Shown one piece after another: positions 27,001-34,234 of a stretch of DNA of 64,000 nt. Origin of the DNA: Streptosporangium oxazolinicum (GTDB taxonomy: Bacteria > Actinomycetota > Actinomycetes > Streptosporangiales > Streptosporangiaceae); the NCBI RefSeq assembly GCF_039537505.1, contig NZ_BAABAQ010000004.1, positions 186,001-250,000 of the forward strand, written 5' to 3'. Made by a program: the position numbers and the translations under genes. The notes beneath the pieces are model-generated. The model saw only the letters and a list, made by a program, of their open reading frames with translations. It was not told the DNA's origin and ran no database searches. Position 1 is the first letter of the stretch. Every line of letters begins with the position of its first letter.

Positions 27001-27234
27001 GGCGTCGGAATCGCTCAGCAGGCGGCGCAGCGACCATACGTAGTTGTGCAGACGTTTCCGAGCCGAGCTCGGATGATCGGCTCCCCACAACGCGGTCAGC
27101 AGCTGATCCTGGGAGACGGTCCTCCCGGCGTTCATGACCAACACCGCCAACAGCGTCCGTTGTTTCTCGCCGACGACGGTAATCGAATGTCCATCGCGCC
27201 ACAGTTCCACCGGTCCCAGCACGCGGAATCGCAA
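24001..27234 (-). CDS. AfsR/SARP-family regulator with NB-ARC and TPR domains
   Basis: 1077 aa. Domains in order: OmpR-type winged helix (RFRVLGPVELWRDG, KQRTLLAVLVMNAGRTVS), BTAD (LALWRGPALTG, LHEPLRGQLMLALYRVGRQ), a short linker, an NB-ARC STAND NTPase with Walker A GMAGVGKT near residue 325 and Walker B MLVVLDN, then about ten TPRs (LINLGITFWKNARYEQAL and similar). Such proteins activate secondary-metabolite genes, with the NTPase/TPR part sensing a signal. TTG 27234 is taken as the start because GGAGGAGG sits 6 bp before it and the protein then starts at MRFRVLGP; a longer frame begins at GTG 27291. It is divergent from the StrR-like gene. Confidence 0.93.
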   Translation of the reverse strand: MRFRVLGPVELWRDGHSITVVGEKQRTLLAVLVMNAGRTVSQDQLLTALWGADHPSSARKRLHNYVWSLRRLLSDSDALPRMPTGYRLRISPDDSDLEVFLTTTSEGRRLLAAGDIPQAAQRFHHALALWRGPALTGTNAELQATEGIALDEQRLTVLVERISADLALGRHGELIGELRRLVADHPLHEPLRGQLMLALYRVGRQSETLTVFRDLRRALNTELGTEPGPELQRLHQRVLATDPELHLTAPATPSEVERTAPHTTADSTAPADDPSPAVEVTGLCQLPRAIGDFTSREDEIERLVQGAVEDTDSAVVIEAIDGMAGVGKTALAVHVAHRLATRFPDGQLFLDLHGHTPGRRPVTPLEALHTLLRATGMAREKIPDDLEEAAALWRSAAARRRMLVVLDNAATAGQVRPLLLGRPGSHIVITSRRRLADLDDVTVLSLDVLSRAEAVALFTRIVGVERAHAERRAVDEVAALCGYLPLALRIAAARLLHRPAWTVRDLATRLGDQRGRLRELRTGDRDVAAAFTVSYEQLTAVQQRVFRLLGLIPGDDFDAHAAAALTGSSLVESESVLEELLDAHLLQQHTAGRYGFHDLLRDYAQQTCRATESENERGDAANRLRAYYLATATLTVRILGYSGYHQSLSEPVASAESPAITTSDQAAAWLDAERGNLLAAALVVHDAWVVDMSMTLWQYLFYHAHYGEALTLHRHASDVAQQVGDQKAHIQMLINLGITFWKNARYEQALQHHRQALDLAHQIGDRDMQSRALINLGITCAVMGDYEKSNGYLERSLTLSRESGNRRRESRNLLNIGNNYERMGRYRFALRYQEQALACARGIEDQATESRALGSLAYTYSRLGFYELAVSHSLPALTVARQTGDRGWEADMLNNLGVAYVGLCRYQEALSCYRQSLALSREIGSRSSQAETLGELGNFYLQLGRYSEAQDHHQQGLAMVDETGDLVTKTVVLNGLGQAACATGDPAKALDYHHQALALAESVGHLHGQAHAHRGIGDALYRTKHPKAAESWQQALDIFTEIGAPERKSLREYLATKNGIDSFRALRGPSMPDNAQQ

Positions 27235-27779
27235 CGCCGTCCTCCTCCAGAGCCGATGGACCCGCGGGAGCCCCATCCCGAACGTGGACACCGGTCGCTA
27301 CGCGGTGACGACCAGCGTAATTGATCTCTTCCACACTCGATCTGATCGAGATACTCGAACGTGGGGCACCTGCGTTTCAGCCGGAAGATAAACCACCGGA
27401 TACACCCGGTTGTGCTCGCCCAAACGCCCCGTAGGGACTCCAGCTCGGACGGCTGAGCCGCGATCTCGGACTGCTCGGCGCGTCCGGAATACGGATCCGA
27501 ATGTACGACGTCCCGGGCTCTTCCGAGATTCCCGGCGCCCATCGCCGATGGCCGTACAAACAAAAGCATCTTTGCGCCACATACCAGCTTCGCAGCGTAA
27601 CGGTTCACCGCGGCATCCCTACGATAACAGGTCATGCAGAACAAGATCGAGATAATTGATAGGACAAGTCCGAGAGTGCGATCTGGGATGGTACGCAGGA
27701 CGGGGAAGGGCAACCGGCGAGCTGTCGGCGGCCCAGGGCGGGAACGGGAAGCGAAAGGCTTCGTCGGAGGGGAAACAGG
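27235..27779. promoter_or_regulatory. Divergent control region between SARP and StrR-like genes
   Basis: 545 bp without a gene. A perfect 15-bp palindrome CTCGATCTGATCGAG (27336-27350) lies about 100 bp before the SARP start. AT-richer stretches near 27320-27360 and 27620-27665 are promoter candidates for the two directions. No StrR-type GTTCGA-N11-TCGAAC operator was found. Confidence 0.5.
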
Positions 27780-28850
27780 TTGGTTAACCGGGCTGGAACA
27801 ACCGCCTCGTTGCACGCAGACCAGACCGCGGAGGAAACATCGGATGAGGACTACCGTTCCAGGCTCTCGGACGTCGAGACTGTCCCCGTCCGCTCGCTGC
27901 TCTCGGCGGACACACCGCGGAGCGCGGGAGAGGACCTGCAGCACGTACGTCTGCTGTCCAGCCTGGAGACCGTACTGCCCCCGGTGATCGTGCACCGGCC
28001 CACGATGCGGGTCGTGGACGGGATGCACCGGCTGCGGGGGGCGATGCTGCGTGGGGACAAGAACATACGCGTGCGATTTTTCGACGGCGACGAGCGCGAC
28101 GCCTTCGTGATCGCCGTCAAGGAGAACACCACGCACGGCCTGCCGCTGTCCGCCGCCGACCGTGCGGCGGCCGCCGACCGGATCGTCCGCTCGCACCCGC
28201 ACTGGTCCGACAGGATGGTCGGTAAGGTCGCGGGACTGTCCGCCCGGACGGTGAGCAACATTCGTCGTTCCGCGTTCACCGGGAGCGCTCAGCCTGCGTC
28301 ACGGCTGGGGAATGACGGCCGTGTCCGCCCGCTGGACAGTTCCGCGGGCCGGATCCGCGCCGCTGAGCTGATGGCGAAAGAGCCGCGTGCCTCGCTCCGG
28401 CGGATCGCGAAACAGGCAGGGATCTCACCGAATACAGTGCGAGACGTCCGCGAGCGTCTCAAGCGTGGGGAAGGTCCGCTGCCGAGCTCATCGCGATCCG
28501 CTGATACGCGGCCCGATGCGGCACCGCGGAAACAGCCTGCCACTTCCGGTGTTCCTCTCCCGGAGACCACCCCTGAGTCGCGCTCCCCCGGACCGGGACG
28601 CGACCAGCGCCGGACATTGCCGTTGCATATTTTGATCAAGGATCCGGCTCTGCGATCAGGGGAGCGCGGCCGGCTCCTCCTGCGCATGCTCAGCATGAGT
28701 ATCGCCCTCACACCGGATCGGGAACAGCTGGTCGACGCGGTTCCCGAGCACTGCGTGGATCTGGCCTGCCAGGCCGTCAAGGAGAGCGCCGCCGCCTGGG
28801 CGGAATTCGCCAGAAAACTTGAACACAGAGCGGCGAGCCTCAAAGGGTGA
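27780..28850 (+). CDS. StrR-like ParB-fold pathway regulator
   Basis: 356 aa. The N-terminal ParB/Srx-like domain has VETVPVRSLLSADTPR, PPVIVHRPTMRVVDGMHRLRGA and VKENTTHGLPLSAADR. A helix-turn-helix follows (IVRSHPHWSDRMVGKVAGLSARTV), then a second one (ASLRRIAKQAGISPNTVRDVRERL) and a Pro/Arg-rich linker. This order is that of StrR, Dbv4, Tei15* and NovG, activators of aminoglycoside, glycopeptide and aminocoumarin clusters. TTG 27780 follows GGAGGGG by 8 bp, the best start available. No such biosynthetic cluster is in the window, so it is either an orphan or controls genes elsewhere. Confidence 0.88.
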   Translation: MVNRAGTTASLHADQTAEETSDEDYRSRLSDVETVPVRSLLSADTPRSAGEDLQHVRLLSSLETVLPPVIVHRPTMRVVDGMHRLRGAMLRGDKNIRVRFFDGDERDAFVIAVKENTTHGLPLSAADRAAAADRIVRSHPHWSDRMVGKVAGLSARTVSNIRRSAFTGSAQPASRLGNDGRVRPLDSSAGRIRAAELMAKEPRASLRRIAKQAGISPNTVRDVRERLKRGEGPLPSSSRSADTRPDAAPRKQPATSGVPLPETTPESRSPGPGRDQRRTLPLHILIKDPALRSGERGRLLLRMLSMSIALTPDREQLVDAVPEHCVDLACQAVKESAAAWAEFARKLEHRAASLKG

Positions 28851-29225
28851 GCGCAAGAACGACGGCACGAGTCGGCCAGCGACCCCACCGAGTCTTCCTG
28901 AACAGGTAGAACCCTCTCGATCCACTCCATTAGAGGAAGACAGAGCGGACGAGTCGGCCTGTAGGCCGGGTTCTAATTCCGCGTAGGTGTTGCCTGCACA
29001 AAGACGCTTGGTACGGCACCCTGTCGACGCTCCCCTGAGTTCTCGTTCTCGTCTGGGTGACGTGGCCGAACCGCCGTCCCTGAGTTGGGCGCGGGGAGGT
29101 GGCGCGGCCGGGACCGGCCCGAAGAGGCCGCATGCCCGGCCGTGCCAGGCCGTACCGCGCCGCCGGCGCCCGCAGGGCGGCGGCTTGAACCCGTAAAGAA
29201 GGTTGTAACCAGCCCTCGGCTTGTC
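28851..29225. other. Gap holding the inner rnpB-derived repeat
   Basis: 375 bp with no gene. It contains the att-like copy at 28945-28972 and, from about 29030 to 29180, a GC-rich stretch like the host DNA; base composition drops after about 29230. Confidence 0.5.
28945..28972. repeat. Exact 28-bp copy of the rnpB 3' end (putative attL)
   Basis: Begins GCGGACGAGTCGGCCTGTAG and ends GCCGGGTT, identical in sequence and orientation to 32106-32133, the 3' end of the intact rnpB gene. Identity stops at the next base (CTAATT here, TTGTCC in rnpB). Confidence 0.88.
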
Positions 29226-29453
29226 CTACTGAACGAGCCCGGCGCGCAATGACACCCACAGCTCGTGCCCTGCGCCGGTCGACATCCGAGGCGTCTCGCA
29301 CGTCACCCCTCGGCGCCGACGCCGGATGAACGTCTGCCCTCCGGCCGCGCACAACTCATAGACAGTCGGCTGGCAATCACACGTCCAAGCAAGCGACCGA
29401 ACCCGCCCTATAGTCTCGGTCCGCCACCACGTCAGCTTCACGTGCTTCTCCAT
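29226..29453 (-). CDS. Small conserved-looking protein in the island
   Basis: 75 aa from ATG 29453, or 71 aa from GTG 29441, which has GGAG 6 bp before it and is preferred on that ground. The sequence has a compositionally normal, protein-like look (VKLTWWRTETIGRVRSLAW, TVYELCAAGGQTFIRRRRRG, ELWVSLRAGL) and resembles small hypothetical proteins common beside integrated elements in actinomycetes, by memory only. It ends about 70 bp before the inner GC-rich edge of the island. Confidence 0.5.
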   Translation of the reverse strand: MEKHVKLTWWRTETIGRVRSLAWTCDCQPTVYELCAAGGQTFIRRRRRGVTCETPRMSTGAGHELWVSLRAGLVQ

Positions 29454-29554
29454 CACTGATGTCGTGCGTGCCCTACTTTCCTGATGAAGCCGAAGCATGG
29501 TCGACTCCCATTTTGGTGTGGCAGTCCGGGCCTCGCAGTCAATTTGCTATGGGC

Positions 29555-31504
29555 TCAGCGAGCACGTGTCTCCGCGAGATAGAGCTGTATCTCACGATGC
29601 CGAAACTGATAAAAGGGTCCGGACCTACGAAGCAGACCCAGCTCATGGGCTTCCTCCAAAAACGTTAACAACCTGAGCGGGAAGCGCCATCTGACCACCA
29701 ACCAGATCTTGGCGATTGTGTATGTGATCCAGGAGGCGCCGAACATTGTCAGCAGGACCGTTCCGCCAAGGGTAAACGTCTGGATACCGTCGATGACCGC
29801 GCGCGTCGCATCATATTGAAAGCCCGAGCGCACACTCGCAGCAAGGCCCAAGAAGACAATTATGCCAAATACTAGTGCGCGTTGGTTTGCCAAGATATCC
29901 CGAGGCTCGACCGCAGAGGAATCTTTGGGGGCCACCATGCTAAGCATGGACAGGGTGACGAATGCGACTGTCGCACCAATCGTGACTATGACGATGGGCC
30001 GTAGCTCCGTCGCGACCAGCAGGCTGGCCAAAGCTCCTACAACTCCCCCCGCGAGCAGGGAGCCGAGAATTCTTCTTACATCAAACCAAAGATGCCTAGG
30101 AGGATTCCCTTTCATGAGCTCGCTCCAAAGTGCGGCCAGCAAAGCAGAAACAATTAATCCCGCCCAGAATCCATACTGAGCCCAAAACGCTATCATGCCG
30201 AAAGAGCCGACCGTGATTGAACTTATAGGACGAACATTCGGCACTAACAGGAAGAGTCGCCACCACGCCAGGTCGATGGCTTTATTAGAAGCTTGGAGGT
30301 GAGCCGCCAATAGACCGAAATGTTCTTGGGCACGCATCGCCCGGCGGCTATCACCATACAACGCCGGCAAGTAGCTGGCGTACAAATGCTTGATGATCTC
30401 TTCCTCGCGGCCTTTGTTCACCAAATCTTCCGGATCACTGCCAGGCGATTCGTAGGCTGTGCGCGCGAGATAGGCCATCAAGGGTGACGACAATACGCTG
30501 GCCAGCGGCCCTTGTCCGCTTTTGATTCGATTCTCTACCCGATCCCAACGCGAGCGGCCTGATCGCTTCTCTCCAGCGGCCAAAAATTCCAATGTCGCCG
30601 TATAGTGCAACGGCTTCAGCTCCACTACTGCGGCGCGCTTGAGCATGAACTTGGAAGACTTCACTGCCTTCTGATATGGCTTTAGTCGGCTGGCTACGAT
30701 CAACGGGAGCCCCTCGGCTCCGGATTTCGCCAGGACCTTCAAAGCCTCCAATCGAGTTTGCTCAGGAAGCTCGTCCAAACCATCAAAAATTGGCAGGATG
30801 CAACCATTCTCTACCAAAGTGATGGCGGCACGAGTACCATAATCCCGCCTAAGCTGCGGACACTGCGCTTCCAGCTGCGCAGCCAACCAAACACCGAATG
30901 AGTGCTGGGCGCCCTTTTCGTGCGACGGTCGCCAACCAATCAGCGAAACTACCAGTGGAATCTGAGAATCTCCGCTTTCACGGCCTCTCGCCCGGAGTAA
31001 TTCCAGCGCCAGCAGGAGGCACATCACGCTCTTTCCGCTACCAGGCTCACCTAGAATCACCAACTGTCTTTCTTTCAACTCGAGAAACCCCGCCGCAAGG
31101 GTGGAAAGGTTGCGCTCACGGCCGCCTTTAACGATTTGAGACGAATTAAAGGTGACATCGTGCTGAAGGGCGGCCGGCGCCCACTGGATCACCAAAGGCT
31201 CGGGGTCTGCTATTCCCCGAAGATAGGACTTCGCGCCATATTCCTTCTCAAGGAAATGTGAAATAAAACGTTCAACTGTAGCCACGTCTGGAAGCATCCG
31301 ACGGTTGAGAATAACACCGTAAATTGTTATTGCGAGACCCAGCGCCGCCATGCCTGCACTATAAATACTTGATCGCGCATCCCATTCTTGAAGCAGATTG
31401 CCAGCCAGAGAGGTCGGCCATAACGCGAAAATTGCCAAGAGAAAGAGAACGATACCGATACCGATCAAAGCTCGCGATCTTCCCCAAAACTTCCGCCCGG
31501 CCAT
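29555..31504 (-). CDS. Membrane-anchored NACHT-domain NTPase (STAND, NLR-like)
   Basis: 649 aa. Two N-terminal transmembrane helices (LIGIGIVLFLLAIFALW and GMAALGLAITIYGVILN) are followed by a cytoplasmic NACHT NTPase with Walker A GEPGSGKS at 152-159, Walker B ILPIFDGLDELP at 236-247 and the winged-helix part ending in EEEIIKHLYASYLPALYG. About six further transmembrane helices lie from roughly 440 to 620, then a soluble tail (LGLLRRSGPFYQFRHREIQLYL). NACHT proteins are switch ATPases; several bacterial members act against phage. GAGGAGG lies 6 bp before the ATG. Codon use is much less GC3-rich than in neighbours, a sign of transfer. A sensor such as LRR or TPR is absent; the membrane part is the likely effector. 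Confidence 0.92.
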   Translation of the reverse strand: MAGRKFWGRSRALIGIGIVLFLLAIFALWPTSLAGNLLQEWDARSSIYSAGMAALGLAITIYGVILNRRMLPDVATVERFISHFLEKEYGAKSYLRGIADPEPLVIQWAPAALQHDVTFNSSQIVKGGRERNLSTLAAGFLELKERQLVILGEPGSGKSVMCLLLALELLRARGRESGDSQIPLVVSLIGWRPSHEKGAQHSFGVWLAAQLEAQCPQLRRDYGTRAAITLVENGCILPIFDGLDELPEQTRLEALKVLAKSGAEGLPLIVASRLKPYQKAVKSSKFMLKRAAVVELKPLHYTATLEFLAAGEKRSGRSRWDRVENRIKSGQGPLASVLSSPLMAYLARTAYESPGSDPEDLVNKGREEEIIKHLYASYLPALYGDSRRAMRAQEHFGLLAAHLQASNKAIDLAWWRLFLLVPNVRPISSITVGSFGMIAFWAQYGFWAGLIVSALLAALWSELMKGNPPRHLWFDVRRILGSLLAGGVVGALASLLVATELRPIVIVTIGATVAFVTLSMLSMVAPKDSSAVEPRDILANQRALVFGIIVFLGLAASVRSGFQYDATRAVIDGIQTFTLGGTVLLTMFGASWITYTIAKIWLVVRWRFPLRLLTFLEEAHELGLLRRSGPFYQFRHREIQLYLAETRAR

Positions 31505-32105
31505 GCCAAGCCTCCTCTTCGTAGGAGGTGTAAGGGTACCCCCGCGCTTGGGCGATCAGGAGCCATATGGCTATTTGTCACATAAATGCCAAACTTAGCC
31601 ATTGTGTGGACTTTGACCGATCTGCACCCTCACTACAAATCACCCATATAGGCAATTAAGTTATTAAGTAACACGTAAAGGGAATCGGTCAGGCCGATAA
31701 TCGCTTAGTCACGTAAATAAATAGGGGTCAACATCAGAGATGTCCCCACAGGTGTGACGCTGTCGTCGGTGACACTCTGGTGGAAGCGCTCAGGCTGTCG
31801 GGCTTGCTTCGCCCCACAGCGTCCTGGGGTGGGCAGCTTGCACGCCCGGCCCTACTAAGTCCATGAACGCGCGGTGCTCGATAACGAGCCATGCCGCTGA
31901 CCGCGCTCACAGCAAGCGGATCGATCTTCGAGATGCCCGTCAGTCGGCCCGGCGCTCATGTGATGACGCTCAACCCGAAGCATCCGGGCAACGACGCTAC
32001 GCGTTCGCCGGAGTCCTTGATCACTGACGTTGTGCCCGATTTGTGCCCTCTCGGCTGCTGGATCTTGCCGGGAGGGCACATCCATGCAGGTCAGAGAGTC
32101 GTAAG
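31505..32105. other. AT-rich upstream region and right end of the island
   Basis: 601 bp. The segment 31560-31740 is strongly AT-rich for this genome (many TAA, AATAAATAGG, ATTAAGTTATTAAG) and should contain the NACHT promoter. 31750-32105 returns towards host composition; its open frames on both strands show no recognisable domain, and no integrase remnant could be identified. Confidence 0.5.
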
Positions 32106-32506
32106 GCGGACGAGTCGGCCTGTAGGCCGGGTTTTGTCCTTCACTTGCGTGAAGGGGCGACCATCCATCTAGGACCGACGTTGCCGTCGGCCTCAAGCGG
32201 TCTACCCGCACGGCTCGGGCGGGCAGCCCTCAAGCGTCGCGCGCGGGACGCTCCGGAGAGCGCCCCTTCTTGACCTTGCTCCGGGTGGGGTTTACCGAGC
32301 CGCCCACGTCACCGTGGGCGCTGGTGGTCTCTTACACCACCGTTTCACCCTTACCTCGTCCTGCGACGAGGCGGTCTGTTCTCTGTGGCACTTTCCCGCG
32401 GGTCACCCCGGGTCGGCGTTACCGACCACCCTGCCCTGTGGAGCCCGGACCTTCCTCGGCGAGCCTCACAAGAGACCCGACGCGGCCGCCCGGCCGGCTC
32501 GTCCGC
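32105..32506 (-). ncRNA. rnpB: RNase P RNA, bacterial type A
   Basis: About 402 nt. The 5' end (minus strand GCGGACGAGCCGGCC) pairs with the 3' end (GGCCGACTCGTCCGC) to form P1. Conserved core pieces are visible on the minus strand: GAGGAAGGTCCGGGCTCCAC, then GGGTGAAACGGTGGTGTAAG and AAACCCCACCCGGAGCAAG, and near the 3' end TAGATGGATGGTC and ACAAAACCCGGCCTACAGG. It is the catalytic RNA that removes tRNA 5' leaders. The ends are set by the P1 pairing and may be off by a few bases. Confidence 0.96.
32106..32133. repeat. 28-bp repeat in the rnpB 3' end (putative attR)
   Basis: Identical to 28945-28972. It forms the 3' strand of the closing P1 stem of RNase P RNA, so insertion here would leave the RNA gene whole. 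Confidence 0.85.
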
Positions 32507-32515
32507 CGTGTTCCA

Positions 32516-32543
32516 AGCCTAACGGCTCCCAAGTGGACTCCAA
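32516..32543 (-). promoter_or_regulatory. Probable rnpB promoter
   Basis: On the minus strand TTGGAG (32543-32538) and TAGGCT (32521-32516) are separated by 16 bp and end about 9 bp before the mature 5' end, as for a sigma-70-type stable-RNA promoter. Confidence 0.6.
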
Positions 32544-32737
32544 CCGAACGGCAAGTCGGCTGCGCTGAAATATGGATCAAGCAAGACGGAACAGACGAGC
32601 ACCGGGGGAACCGATGAGAGCACCGACGACCGGCGGGATGGCCGGTTCCGCACGCCGCGAGGGTACCGGCCGTCCTGGGGAGCGGGTGTTTCACCGCCCC
32701 CGCGGCCGAGGTCTGTCGTGGACGTGAGACCGCCGGT

Positions 32738-34234
32738 TCAGCGTAGGTGCGAGGTGTCGTTGAACGCCTTCACCACCGCCGGGCCGTCGGCGTAATACTC
32801 GATCAGGGACAGGGCCGACAGGTCGAGATGCATGCGGTACAGCGCGTCAAGGGGAGCGAGCAGCGCGAACCGCAGCAGCATCTTGATCGGCGTGACGTGG
32901 GAGACGGCGAGAACCGTCTTTCCCTCGTAACGCTCGACCAGCAGGTCCCCGGTCGCCTGGACCCGCCGCGCCGCCATCCCGAAACTCTCCCCACCCGGCG
33001 GCGCGGCGGACGGGTCCGCCAGCCACGCGGCGAGCTCGTCGGGCCAGCGGCGCTGGATCTCGGTGAACGTGTGGCCTTCCCAGTCTCCGAAGTCGGTCTC
33101 CCGCAGCCCCTCCTCGACGAGGACCTCAAGCCCGGCCCTGGCCGCGATGATCTCCGCGGTGGCGCGGGCGCGCCTGAGCGGCGAACTGACGATCACCTGG
33201 ATGCCGTACGGCTTCCCGGCCAGTTTGACCGCGGCGGCCTCGGCCTGGGCGATGCCGTTGGGCGTGAGCTCCGGGTCTCCGAGCCCGGAGAACCTGCGCT
33301 CGACGGAGAGCGGCGTCTCACCGTGCCGGAGCAGGTACAGCGAGGTCGCGACGGAGGTGGCGGGGCGCCAGCCGGTACCCGGCCCCGTGGCAGTGATCGT
33401 CCGGCTCGCCTCACCGAGCTGCTCTGTCTGGTCCGCCCGCGCCGACCGCTCCGGTGATTCCACCTGCCGGTCCCGCGTGACCGCACCGGCCGCCCGCCTC
33501 GGGGCGGTGGTCCCGCCGCCCTCTTCTCCATCGGAACCGCCGGATTCACCGGCGCCGAGGTCACCGGTGTCGAAGAGAAGGAGGTCTTCGGCGGGAGCGG
33601 TGCGGGTGGCGGGGGAATCGCCGCTGGGAGCACCTCTTCCGGAGGCGCCGCTTCCGGAGCCTCGGCCACCGGACGCGCCGCTTCCTGAGCTTCGGCCACC
33701 CGACGCGCCGCTCTCGGTGGCACCGCCTCCGGAAGCCCGGCCGCCAGGTGCTTCCGGTCCCGCGACAGACGTGGCAGCGGAGGCCGAGAGGGTCCAGGGG
33801 CGGCCCTTGGCGGCGGCGTCCATGGCCTCGTTGGCCAGGCGGTCGGCGTCCTTGTTCTTCTCGCGGGGGATCCAGCGCCAGGTCACCTTGAGGCGCCTGG
33901 CGAGGGCCGCGGCCTCCAGGGCGAGCGGGCGCAGGCCCTCGTTCTTGATCTTCCAGCGGCCGGCCATCTGCTCGACGACCAGCTTGGAGTCCATCCGGAC
34001 CTCGACCTTCGCACCGTCACCGGCGAGGGCGAGAAGGGAGGTCAGGCCCGCGATGAGCCCTCGGTACTCGGCGACGTTGTTGGTCTGGGTGCCGATCGAC
34101 TCGGCGGTCTCGACCAGCACCTGGCCGTCGGCGGCGTCCTTGACGACGGCACCGTAGCCCGCCGGGCCCGGGTTGCCCCGCGAGCCGCCGTCGGCCTCGA
34201 CGACGTACGAGGTCACAGAGGCCACAGGGGTCAC
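32738..34234 (-). CDS. Bifunctional RNase HI / histidine phosphatase
   Basis: 498 aa. The RNase HI domain (about 8-140) keeps the catalytic acids in VEADGGSRGNPG, NNVAEYRGL, VRMDSKLV and NKDADRLANEAMD. A long Gly/Ser/Ala/Arg linker (repeats like SGSGASGGRG) separates it from a phosphoglycerate-mutase-like phosphatase with LLRHGETPLS (about 300) and ETDFGDWEG. This is the architecture of mycobacterial Rv2228c, which has RNase HI and alpha-ribazole phosphatase-type activities. GTG 34234 is taken because it overlaps the upstream stop by 4 bp (GTGA). The linker is low-complexity and longer than usual. Confidence 0.94.
   Translation of the reverse strand: MTPVASVTSYVVEADGGSRGNPGPAGYGAVVKDAADGQVLVETAESIGTQTNNVAEYRGLIAGLTSLLALAGDGAKVEVRMDSKLVVEQMAGRWKIKNEGLRPLALEAAALARRLKVTWRWIPREKNKDADRLANEAMDAAAKGRPWTLSASAATSVAGPEAPGGRASGGGATESGASGGRSSGSGASGGRGSGSGASGRGAPSGDSPATRTAPAEDLLLFDTGDLGAGESGGSDGEEGGGTTAPRRAAGAVTRDRQVESPERSARADQTEQLGEASRTITATGPGTGWRPATSVATSLYLLRHGETPLSVERRFSGLGDPELTPNGIAQAEAAAVKLAGKPYGIQVIVSSPLRRARATAEIIAARAGLEVLVEEGLRETDFGDWEGHTFTEIQRRWPDELAAWLADPSAAPPGGESFGMAARRVQATGDLLVERYEGKTVLAVSHVTPIKMLLRFALLAPLDALYRMHLDLSALSLIEYYADGPAVVKAFNDTSHLR

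Larger units (their letters stand above)
28945..32133. mobile_element. Putative rnpB-integrated island carrying a NACHT NTPase
   Basis: A 3.1-kb segment bounded by the two 28-bp exact repeats of the rnpB 3' end, one of which leaves rnpB intact. That is the expected product of site-specific recombination into a small stable-RNA gene. Most of the interior (about 29440-31860) is distinctly AT-richer than its surroundings. Contents: a possible 71-75-aa protein and one NACHT gene. No tyrosine or serine recombinase, excisionase or replication gene was recognised, so it is non-autonomous or a remnant. Confidence 0.65.

Noticed and set aside
29030..29220. tRNA or other stable RNA in the GC-rich stretch after the inner repeat
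   Set aside because: No cloverleaf, no T-loop GTTCRA sequence and no acceptor pairing was found.
31855..32211. Integrase or transposase remnant at the right end of the island
   Set aside because: All six frames between 31505 and 32105 were read for the R-H-R-Y or DDE motifs of recombinases; none was found.
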